Source of the DNA: Lumbricus rubellus
Lineage: Eukaryota > Annelida > Clitellata > Crassiclitellata > Lumbricidae
Assembly (NCBI GenBank): GCA_945859605.1
Contig: OX243827.1
Span: forward strand, 3,472,345-3,536,344
DNA length: 64,000 nucleotides
Direction: 5' to 3'
The notes under the pieces were generated by a model. That model had not been told where the DNA came from, made no database searches, and worked only from the letters and a program-made list of their open reading frames with translations. Below, piece by piece: positions 30,701 to 43,500 of this stretch (the stretch's first letter is position 1; every line of letters begins with the position of its first letter). A program made the translations under genes and the position numbers.

Positions 30701-32619
30701 AAAAAACATATCACACGAAAAAAAGCATCAGTCCTCTCTCGCTCATTTCTGGCCTAGATACAATACAGTTCAAACGCACCTACATTACAATCTGTTCAGA
30801 CCATGCTAAGTCAGAGCAAATGTTTCCTCTTAACCCTTTAATGCCGATATGGTAGTAAATGGTATGGGAAATCCTATACCCTCCGGCATTAAAGGGTTAA
30901 GTAAAATTCAAGTATATGTGTTGCTGTACCCTTCTTCTTCTTCTTTACCTAGATTGACTCCGTTCTTCGTGTAGAAGCACGAGCCATCGATGAGGTTGAC
31001 GCAGCAGCCGATAATATCGCCCGTCGTAAACGTCGGTCCGTACGGTTGACCAGTGCCAGAACAGCAAAACGAATTCCCATCGTCGCCGTGGTAACCATAG
31101 GAATTCTTATCCCAGCCTAAAAACGTAATGGAATAAATTTTAGTCGCAACCTTGGTGATGACCTTTGATCAGTCAGTATTTATATGGAGTCAACGCAACC
31201 ACTGCCCGATACATTGAGCATAATGAAAATGGAGCTATAGAAGTCTTCACTCCTTTAATCTTTCATTCAGTTGTACAACAAAAAAACGCAGAATAGTCAA
31301 GTAATGGTTTCTGAGGACTTTGACGACATGAATAAGTCGAATATTCTTACACTTTACTTTATTTTCTCACTCCATACAAACAACAGAATCAAATGCGCAT
31401 AACTTTTAAATAGCTAGAAAAGATATTTTCGTTCTGTACAAAGTAGTTTAAAGCAAAGCTATTGCAGAATATGATTGAATAAAAAGGTCAGAAACTAGCA
31501 TGTGATGGGTTTCGAGACCCTGTGTCACACGGTTTAATATTCAGTTATTCACTGATCCGTTTCACTGGGGCTCCACTGAGAATGCCATTCAGGTGATCTC
31601 GCCAAGCTACTCTGACCAGATTCCCTATCATATGAAGCTACCAGCCAGGAATGCGGTTTATTCTCAAAGAAAGCAGGATGACAGAATGTCTGAAAACTCA
31701 ACTGTTCTTCAATAACTTAACTGTTCTTTAACAATACCTGGAAGTCTGTTCAAGTTGACCGAAAACGCAGACAGACCGATTCCCATGTATCTAGAAAAAG
31801 ACAAATTGACAAAAACTATTAACATCATCATCTCACAGAATGCTCTCCAAATGCATCTTGCAAAGCAATGAGGAGCAACACAAAAACTAATCACCTGATT
31901 TCTTCTATATATAGCACCATCATCATCATAATGAAAAGAGTGATGGCATCTTCACATGAAACCACAGCTCAAGCATGAAATTCATTGCACAAGCAAGACT
32001 TCATAATTCAGAATGGCCGGAGAAACAAGAGACATATAAAAGTGCTATATAAATGCCCAGTTATAAATTTATGATCATAGTACAAAATCAGAAATTGACC
32101 AATATTACCAAGATCACAGAAGTTTTGTCTCCACGTCGATAGATGACTCTGGACCAGTTCAAGTATCATTATAAGAAGAACGCAGGACTCAAACTCTCGT
32201 CTTCTGTTAGGTTTGTTATTCCTTTGCTAGTATTCGCATCATAATGCGACACTTGAGTATTACAAAGGAAGTGCACAAACGGAGATAAAGAGATACCCAC
32301 GCAAACATGTGAAGTGACACATTATGACATCATTGGCCTGATAGCAATGATATTGGAGGGGAGGAGGTTTACAAAAGGCTTTCCAAACATCTTCAAGTGT
32401 ACATCTATATGCGCATGAAAGTAAGCAAATGCTGTAAAAAAAATCACAGCTAAAACACACACGCGCACATACACACACACAGGTTTATGAACAGAACAGA
32501 CACACACAAATACACCCACACACACACCTATGAACAGACACACACAAATACACCCACACACACTTATGAACAGACCACACAAATACACCTACCCACACAC
32601 CTATGAACAGACACACACA

Positions 32620-32665
<46 letters not shown>

Positions 32666-34483
32666 TGTGAATGGCTAAGCCATGGGTTACTTACTCTTCC
32701 AGGGTTTTTGTACATTTTCTGCATACTGATGAAATTTCTATTCTTATTAAATGACATCGCCGTACAAATGTATAACATCATACAGCTAAGCACAGTGAAT
32801 GATCCATATTAAGAGGAATTGATGTCATATAAATTTATAAATAATATATAATTTCTGTGCACATACAAACGCACAAATGTACAAACGTAAAATTCAGAAT
32901 TCCAACTACATAGAAATTCCACCAATAAGATTGCCAGACAGAGACCCACACACCTACCGCACTCCCCCTCCCTCCCAACGAGTGACCAAAAACGATATCA
33001 ACAAGTGACTTCAACAAGTGACAAAGCACCTAGCTGAGCGGTTAATCTAACGGTTGCTTAGTCACTGACATTGTCACACAATGAGTCATTTGTAAAGACC
33101 TGGAGACACTGCTTTGCCTGAAATAGCCATTCGCAGATAACATGACACTCGTCACCATGGAAACCGTCAAATGATCCGGTTTAGCAGTTGAATTCGAAAC
33201 ACAACCAACGTTGACCAGCAAATAACGGAAAAGTGCAAAATAAACTCACATATAGAAACATCCAGGCACGCATACATACACATCGGTGAAGAAACACAAA
33301 ACACCCACGCAAATTCAACTTCAACTTGTTTATTGATCCCAAGAATATCAAACAGACAATTATTATGCATTCATAAATATATTCAAACATGAACAAACAC
33401 AAACAACTACTCATAAAAACAAACACACATGTATGCACCTCCTTCAACCCAGATCTACACCCATATGTACAATTATGTAGTCAATGTGGCTGTGTATTGG
33501 ATGATCACACAATAAAATACATTGGCTCTCAAGTACCCGTCCTACTTATTGCCAACAGAAAATCATCAGATCTGCCTTGCTTTTAAGAAATCATGTCACT
33601 TGAGGAGTGTATCAACATCAGCTTTTCAGGTACATGATTAGCAAAAGCCACTGAAACTCTCAGCAAATTTTGACAAAACTTGTTCGAAATCTGGTTGTGC
33701 AGAAATTGGCTGGCAACTTCCGTCATAAAACCAACCAAATCTAATAAAATAACTTAATCAAAAGCTTCTATCAGCCAAGATACGAATATTCTTGAATTGA
33801 CCAACTGTCATCTGAATTTTAGTGTACTACAGACATCGTAATAAATGCACATTATTATTTATAGAACCAATCAAAAGTCAAATGTTTTAAAATAACACCC
33901 TTAATCCTAAGTCCAATATAATTTCGTGCCTATGATGAACGACTATTTATACTGCACTTTGGTTTACATGAGATTTAAATAAGATAAAGATACAGTACTA
34001 GACAAACGTGAGTCAAAGTTCACTAAAGTAAAACTACAGTAAAAGTTGTAACCTGGGAGACAAATACATGTATAGCCATTAGCCACTGAAAAAATTCATA
34101 CCACATAATACATTCACATGATAAGGTTAAGAAAATGACTCGCAACACTCACAACCCTTCAAACCCATGGCTGCCTCTGCGCTATAATAGATCATGGAAA
34201 CTAGAAGTTTAAACTAAGACCTAAACGACATTGGGAAACTGATAAAACCGTCGACAGTAGACTGAAGGAGAGATCTAAAGATATAATAATGTAACAATGC
34301 AAATGAAATGATGATTGTTGGTTACTTGCCCATCTCTTCCTTTGCTGATGACTTTGACTTCAAAATAGTAGATACCACAAGCGCCAGGGATCGGGTGGGT
34401 GGCGCGTACGCTCGCCGCATCCTTGTGATTCTTTCCTGACCCTACAAGAACACCAACATCATCGACATCATCGACATCATCGA

Positions 34484-34533
<50 letters not shown>

Positions 34534-37500
34534 CCAACAGCATCATCATCATCATCATCACCAACAGCATCATGTATAAATGTATGGACACATAAACTGA
34601 TACCATTAAGGAATTTTGGACAGCAACTAGATAATAGGGTGTGTCCACTGTGCTTGATGAATATAGGGTCATTCCACGTCAGATCAACCAGACCCTCCCA
34701 CCTTCAACTTTAGATTTTGCTGAAAATTTTATCATTTGTTTGCCCACCAATTCTGAGCTCAAATACAAAATTTTATTAAGATATTTAAAAATTTGACCGA
34801 GATATGTCGTTTTAAAGTGAGGTGGGGTAGGCGAAAATTTGCGTTCGATTTCGCGAAACGTTCTCTGCGGCTATATTCAACATGAAATATCTTGAGAAGT
34901 AGTGCAGGTAGAGACATAAGGTTTTCACTGCTGTATTCAGCAAGTTGGTGGTGACACAATGAGCTTATTACACTGACTGTGTCTTGTGTAGGGACTCTAC
35001 AAGACAGCTGCCAATATGCCATCTCAGAACCCGCAAGCTGATTTTTCTTGAATTTTCATGACCGATATGAGAAAATGTAGGTGCAAGAAATTTAAAATCT
35101 GTTCATATTCTGATTCAGCCAGTAATTGTCTCCTACTGGATGTACTTTTTTATGGTATTTGATTGCATATTTCTTCATGCTAACATGCTAAACTTTGTCG
35201 AACTGAGAAACGGGGAATGTCGGGGATCAACTTCACACGGCAATATTGGGAAAATGGACAACTGGAATTTATCTTAACTTCATTTTTATGAAAAGTGCAT
35301 GTCACAAGCATTCTGGATATATAAATATCATCCTGGTGCTCAGAAGCATTCCGGAATATTGCTTTGTTGAATATTAGCTATATTTTCCATGTCGCGACTA
35401 ACCAGAATGAGTGCCTATTTAGAGTTAGGGTTAGGTGACCTAATTCCCTAGGTCCATTTTAAATTTATCCTGGTTTCAGACGAATGAGAGCTGTATTGCC
35501 CATGGATGTTACAAATGAAGACCAAGCCATGAAGCTTTCAAGATATGATGTTCCATACCAAAAGTTGAACCCTGTTTGTCAAAAGCAGGCTATTGCTAAA
35601 GGTGAAGAATCAGATTCTGAAATAGAGCTGCATACTTAGGAAACAAATATATCAGAAGACCAAGAAGCACCAGTTGTAGAGTATGAAAGAAGCCAAACTT
35701 GATACTGTGAACAGATCTTTTGACTGATGCTGGGTTTTTTCTGCTAAAATCAATAAAAATTAACAGCGGAGATAAATGGGTGTGCAACGAGAAAAGCAGA
35801 ATAAATAAAAGAACCAGTAGATTATTATGTTTCATGTGCTACTAGCACAAGCAGATAATTACAGCAGCTTGTGAGTGAATTGAAGATGAAAAATTCTTGC
35901 ATGGAATCTAAGAAAAATGGTTTTAACATTTCACTGGACTAATGAAGGAACTATGGCGGATTTTTAAGTGTATCTGGTAACATGGTTAAGCAAGCTCTGA
36001 GTCTGCCCAAGACTCTGTATTGTGGCAGACATAACAGTCCCACAGATGCAAAAACACTCCCCAAAAGTAATTTAGATATTGACACAAAACAGGACCGCAA
36101 TGTTATATGCCTACCATAAATATTTCATTTCTCAAAATTACTGTAATTGTTAATTTTAAAAATAACTAGATTTGATCAACAAAATTATGATCTCATTAAC
36201 CATAATGTTTTAATGGACTGTCTGAGCATACACATGTATGTCCTGTCTTGAAAACCAAAGTTATAAACTCACAGCAAGCCTAAAAATATTAAACCAAGAA
36301 CTGCACAAAACATCTTGAACACTGAGCAGGTCACTGAAAAAATTATAAAAAATAGATATGCTGGTCATTTTATTGCTCACTTTGATTTTAAAACCTTTCC
36401 CAATATAAACAAATATAGCAAATTTTAAATAGGTGCACCTAACAGTGAAAAGTGATTGGTCAAAAGGCAACAGCCACAAATAGACATGCATTCTGGCGAA
36501 TCGCGACATGGAAAATATAGCTAATATTCAACAAAGCAATATTCCGGAATGCTTCTGAGCACCAAGATGATTTTTATATCACCAGAATGCTTGTGACATG
36601 CACTTTTCATAAATATGAAGTTAAGATAAATTCCAGTTGTCCATTTTCCCAATATTGCCGTGTGAAGTTGATCCCCGACATTCCTCGTTCCTCAGTTCGA
36701 CAAAGTTTAGCATGTTAGCATGAAGAAATATGCAATCAAATACCATAAAAAAGTACATCCAGTAGGAGACAATTACTGGCTGAATCAGAATATGAACAGA
36801 TTTTAAATTTCTTGCACCTACATTTTCTCATATCGGTCATGAAAATTCAAGAAAAATCAGCTTGCGGGTTCTGAGATGGCATATTGGCAGCTGTCTTGTA
36901 GAGTCCCTACACAAGACACAGTCAGTGTAATAAGCTCATTGTGTCACCACCAACTTGCTGAATACAGCAGTGAAAACCTTATACCTCTACCTGCAATACT
37001 TCTCGAGATATTTCATGTTGAATATAGCCGCAGAGAACATTTCCGCAAAATCGGATACAAATTTTCGTATTATTCAACAGGGCAATACTCCGGAATGCTT
37101 CTGAGCCCCAAGATGATTTTTATATCACCAGAATGCTTATGGCATGCACTTTTCATAAATATGAAGTTAAGATAAATTCCAGTTTTCCATTTTTCCAATT
37201 TTGCCGTGTGAAGTTGACCCCTGTTCGTCAGTTCGACAAAGTTTAGCACGTCAGTATGAAAAAATTTGCAATCAAAGACCACAACAAAGTACATCCAGTA
37301 GGAGCCAATTACTAGCTAAATCAGAATATGGACAGATTATATATTTCTTGCACTTATATTTTCTCATATGGGTCAGGCAAATTCAAGAAAATGCAGTTCG
37401 CGAGTTATGAGATGGCATATTGGCAGCTGTCCTGTATAGTCCCTGGGTCATTCCACGTCAACTCAACCAGGGGTGCCACCACACCCCTTCGGATTTTTCT

Positions 37501-40500
37501 GAAAATTTTTTTACATAAACTACATGCAATGTAAGGAATAACAGTGAAAATTTGAGCCGAATATCTCAAAATTTGACCGAGATATTAATTTTTGAAGTTA
37601 ATTATCAAAAATCGTTCCGCGAGAAAACAGCATGAACCACCGAGTTTGGACTGTTATATTTCGGTGAAGAAACGAGATAGAGGGCTGAAATATTTTTTGT
37701 GAAATCAGTTTTTTGGGCTCTTACCAAATATGCAAGAACCTGGATGGAGCTATTTTTTGTTTTTAATATAAAAATTAGTAAATATAGCACAGACGCCAAT
37801 TCTCATAAAAGTTTTGGACATCATGTCAGCAGGTAGGAATGAGATATAATAATACTTGTACTGGTTTTATATTGAGGCACATTGGTACTCATCAGACATA
37901 TAGTCAGTACCTGATTACTTTCATCATTAGTGTGTTTTCCAAGGACGTTTTCCTTGTCACGATCGTGAAAATGGGGTCTAAAGCTTGTCCAAAAAGTGAC
38001 AATGTGTATCTTTTGAAATTGATGAAAATTTGCACATATATTGAGGACATGCAGATCTTTCATTGGTGCAAAATTCAGGATGGTGTTCAGCTCCGTTTCT
38101 GAAAAATTAATTTTTGAAGTCGACCAATATTACTGTGTCGCGAGCAAATGGCATGATCCACAATGTTTGAACTGTCATATCTAGACCAAGAAATGAAGCA
38201 GAGGACTGATATTGTTGTCATGTAATCACTTTCTTGTGCTTATTCCATGTATGTAAAAATGTTGGCTGCATTTCTTGTGATTCTTTATTTATAGATTTGT
38301 AAATACTGCACAACTGCCAATTTACATTTATTAGGACATGAAAATGGCATGATCCACAATGGTTGGACTGTCATATCTAGACCAGGGAATTAACCAGAGG
38401 ACTGATATTGTTGTCATGTAATCATTTTGTTATGATCTTGCCATGTATGTAAGAATGTTGGTTGCATTTCTTGTGAATTTTAATTTTTAAGTTTGTAAAT
38501 ATTGCACAGCTGCCATTTTATCACATATTTATTTGGACATGCATAATTGTAAGATATATCCTCTTTTATATTAAGATAACGACTCACTTAGGTAGCTAGA
38601 TATCCTCCAAATAATGTTTTACTTTTATCTATTACCATAATTAACATTGTGTGAAATGGAAAATTGTGAGTCATTATCATGAAAGAAGTATATCTGAGTA
38701 TGTCTAACATATACACCGTGGTTCAAAAAAAACTAAGCCAAATTGTTTTTCATATATCTCTGATGCCTGATAACATATCACGCTAAACGTTTCCAATTAT
38801 TTAGAGAAGTGGACCAAGAATATGATTCCACAATTTCAAGAGATAAAATTGAACGGATAAAAAGATATGAATCTTTCAACTTCATATGCCAAAATTGCAG
38901 TTTACAAGCAATTTTCTGCCAGATTCAGTAAAAAGTAAGCTAAACTGGTTTTCTTATATCTCCAATGCCTGATAATTAATCATACCAAAATTTTGCAGAT
39001 ATTTAGAGGATTGAACAAAGAATAGGATTCCAAAATATCATGTCATAAATTTGAACGGATAGAAAGATATGAATATTTAAACTTGATCTCCAGAAATGTC
39101 TGTTTTCAGCAAGTCTGTTATGGTGTTCGTTGCGGTTTCGATGCTTGATAGTTGTAAATTTTGGTCTTCAGGGATGATGAAGTAAAATTAATTAATTATA
39201 AAGTGTGGAGCGTGATGTAAGACCGAATCTACCAAACAACAATCCATGATCTAAACGATCTGAAGCAACCAGTGCTTGTTGGAAGTGTGGGAAGGCCTGG
39301 ACCAGAGGATAATCGACGATGCTGTTGCGTAATGCATGGCGCCAGCGCTTCCAGGCTTGCGTGCAAGCAGGAGGACATGAGCATCTTAATTAATTAAATA
39401 ATAAAACCATACTGTTGTAATCATATTGTTAGTTCAATTCTCTACATATCTGGAAAATTTTAGAATGATTAATCATCAAGCATTAGAGATATAAGAGAAC
39501 ATTTTATTGAACCTGACAGAAAATTGCTTGTAAACTGAAATTTCGGCATGTGAAGTTTAAAAATTCATATCTTTATAACCGTTCAACTGTGTCTCATGAA
39601 ATTTTGGAATCATATTCTTGGTCCACTTCTCTAAATAGTTGGAAAATATTAGCTTGATATGTCATCAGGTATTTGAGATATATGCAAAACAATTTGGCTT
39701 AGTTTTTTTTTAACCACGGTGTACAATTAAATGAGCCAAATAATTGTAAATTGGCATTTGCGCAATATCTACAAATTTTTAATTAAAGAATCACAAGAAC
39801 TACAAACAACATTCATATATGTCTGGAAAGAGCATAAGAAAGTGATTACATGACAACAATGCCAGTTCTCTGGTACATTTCCTGGCATAGATATGACAGT
39901 CCAAACATTGTGGATCATGCCATTTCCATGTCTGAACAAATGTAAATTGGCAGTTGTGCAATATTTACAAAATTATAAACTAAATACCACAAGGAATACA
40001 ACCCATATCCTTACATACCTGAACAGAGCATAAGAAAATGATTACATGACAACAATATCAGTCCTCTAGTTCATTTCCAGGTCTGTATATAACAGTCCAA
40101 ACATTGTGGATCATGCCATTTTCATGTCCGAATAAATGTAAATTGACATTTGTGCAATATTTACAAGCTTATAAATTAAAAATCACAAGAAATGCAACCA
40201 ACATTCTTAAATACATGGAAAGAGCACAAGAAACTGATTCAATGACAACAATATCAGTCCTCTGGTTCATTTCCTGGCCTGCATATGATGTTCTAAACAT
40301 TGTGGATCATGCCATTTTCATTTCGGAATAAATGAAAATTGGCATTTGTGCAATATTTACAAACTTATAAATTAAAAATCACAAGAAATACAACCAACAT
40401 TTTTACATACATGGAATAAGCACAAGAAAGTGATTACATGACAACAATATCAGTCCTCTGCTTCATTTCTTGGTCTAGATATGACAGTCCAAACATTGTG

Positions 40501-43500
40501 GATCATGTAATTTGCTCGCGACACAGTAATATTGGTCGACTTCAAAAATTAATTTTTCAGAAACGGAGCTGAACACCATCCTGAATTTTGCACCAATGAA
40601 AGATCTGCATGTCCTCAATATATGTGCAAATTTTCATCAATTTCAAAAGATACACATTGTCACTTTTTGGACAAGCTTTAGACCCCATTTTCACGATCGT
40701 GACAAGGAAAACGTCCTTGTAAAGCACACTACTGACGAAGCTAATCAGGTGCTGACTATATGTCTGAAGAGTACCAATGTGCCTCAATATAAAACCAGTG
40801 CCAGTATTATTATATCTCATTCCTGCCTGCTGATAAGATGACCAGAACTTTTATGAGAATTGGCGTCTGGGCTATATTTACTAATTTTTATATTAAAAAC
40901 AAAACTTAGCACAATCGAGGTTCTTGCATATTTGGAAAGAGCAAAAAAAACTGATTTCACAAAAAATATTTCAGCCCTCTAGCTCGTTTCATGGCCGAGA
41001 TATAACAGTCCAAACTTGGTGGATCATGTCGTTTTCTCGTGCTACGTTTTTTGATAATTAACTTCAAAAATTAATATCTCGGTCAAATTTTGAGATATTC
41101 GGCTCAATTTTTCATTTTTGTTCCTTATATTGCATGTAGTTTAAGCACAAAATTTTTCAGAAAAATCCAAAGGGGTGTGATGGCAAATTGTCATTTTACT
41201 GGTTGATTTGACATGGAATGACCCCCCTACACAAGACACAGTCAGTGTAATAAGCTCATTGTGTCACCACCAACTTGCTGAATACAGCAGTGAAAACCTT
41301 ATGTCTCTACCTGCACTACTTCTCAAGATATTTCATGTTGAATATAGCCGCAGAGAACGTTTCGCGAAATCGAACGCAAATTTTCGCCTACCCCACCTCA
41401 CTTTAAAACGACATATCTCGGTCAAATTTTTAAATATCTTAATAAAATTTTGGATTTGAGCTCAGAATTGGTGGGCAAACAAATGATAAAATTTTCAGCA
41501 AAATCTAAAGTTGAAGGTGGGAAAATGTTTAAAAATTGGTTGATTTGACACGGAATGACCCTATAAAACATCAAAAGGACTGTTGCAAAAGGTTTTGAAA
41601 CAGACAAATATTGGACATCAAGGAACATTTTCATGTGCATGAATTTCACTAGAGGGAGATAATTTTCAAAAACTTGTTGATATACCAACAATACAAATGT
41701 TGGTTGTGTAAACAGTTTGGTGATAATAGTTGCTTACAAGTCTTAAGAAGAGGAATATACTAAATTTCAATAAAATTTCAGTTCAAATTGCACAACATTC
41801 TGAACATCTCAAAGACACTGACCTGGACGAGGTGACATAAAAACTGGGTGTGGTCTATATGAACTGAAATGTTTCCTTAACAATTTCACAGCCATCAACA
41901 CAAAATTTGTTCTTTGAAATAAAAACAACATTTCAGAGGAGAGGGGAAAGGTGGCTGGACCTCTAATTTGCTGCAGAGCTCCCTTCTAAGTTCTAAGATC
42001 ACTGAAGATCAGTACTGGAAACAACAATAGAAGGAAGGAGGAAGCTGGACATGATGGCGGACAAACAAAGAGACTGATTGCATTACAGGAGTAAAAGCGC
42101 AATGAAAACAACAGTTCTAAGAAAAGAAGATTCCTGGGCGAGCCAATTGACAGACAGTGCAGCAAAAAATGGAGATTAGATGAAATTCAATTAGCAATCG
42201 AGACAGAAACAAGTAAAACATACATAGACTGTGAAAGGTGGATGCCTACACAAACGCCCACATACGATAGAAGAAGACCGTGCTTTGTGCAACTGAGATG
42301 AACCTGAACCTACCATTCCCCCCTCTGCTGCAAATTGGACTGACCTTCTTATCTGCGGTGGACACACCCATGTTCTTACAAAAGGTGGTCACAGCTCAAC
42401 CCACCCCACGAATACCCTGACACATGCAATGCAGGAAATTGGCAGAAACATTTGGAAGAGGCATGATAACACAACCTCGTCCCATGATTACATCATCAAG
42501 CTTTCTGCCATCTGCAGTTGTTTTTTGACAATCGAGAACATACAGCTCACAACATTTTAGCTTCTGTAGATATCTTGTTTGTCTCTGAAATAATTTCTGT
42601 TTGCCAGCTGCAACTGAAGATATATCGTAATAATGACAATCACACAGATCTACATATTAACCTTAGCAAAGGAAATGTTCAATCTGATAAGAAGAGACAG
42701 TCAAGCAGAATGAACTTCAATGGCTTTTTATAAAAGCAGACACACAACATTAGTGGTTCATCTAATGTAATGTGCTTTCTTTACTAACTGATTATGTAAT
42801 CCCAGTTCTAACTGACCTTTAAAAACCTCACATAGATTAGCGCAATGAATGCCCTAATTTGTTTTGCCTTTCAGTGGCACCATATGAACATTAAAAAATT
42901 AAATTAAGAAATTTCAAAGATCATGAATATTCAGTGGCATGACTTCTAAATTTGGCTCAGCCTTAGGAAAATTACCTTATAATAACAGAACCCCACATAA
43001 TAACACAATAACTGATGTGGAAGCTTTACAGCTGGAACCTGATTTCTGCTGCTATCAGAAACCAGATTCCATCATCCAGGACTTGAAAGTCAAAAGTTTT
43101 TTCGCGTTCCACATGTATGGCAGCCAAACGTTTATGTAAACAAGGACGAGAGGAAGAGGTCTGCGGTTGGAAGAAGTGGAGTGAGAAAATGCAAAACCAA
43201 AGCATTCGCATAATTTTCATAAACGGATTTAGAGCTTCACGGATAGATGAGAACTAACGAGGGAACGCTCTGCAACCTCAAATGCAGGTGCAGATATGTT
43301 TTCATGCATTAAACTCTTACGTATTACACTGCACGGTGTGACTCACAACAAAGGGTCACGGCCAACAAAATTTCTGATTCAAAATTAACACAACTACACA
43401 GCAGAGGCAGCCAAGCAATTTAAAAAGTTTTCGAATAGCATTGAGTTGTTGAATAATGGAGAACGTCGAAAGGCAGTCAAGGTACAGCAGTGACGAGGAC

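Larger units (their letters stand above)
34666..41561. mobile_element. outer inverted-repeat transposon, 4-bp TSD TATA
   Basis: GGGTCATTCCACGTCAGATC at the left and GATTTGACACGGAATGACCC at the right are inverted ends, with TATA on both sides (34662-34665 and 41562-41565). The left arm runs about 730 bp. The right arm is split by the inner element at 37445-41224: its halves are about 37070-37444 and 41225-41561. A further partial inverted arm copy is at about 36490-37065. Without the inner insertion it is about 3.1 kb. The superfamily is not recognised. Confidence 0.8.

Noticed and set aside
34759..41459. Frame [20 protein letters not shown] found three times (34759-35022, 36876-37175, 41208-41459)
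   Set aside because: The copies are the inverted and direct arms of the nested transposons. The frame lies in terminal arms, is disrupted by the CCCT insertion and has no protein signature.
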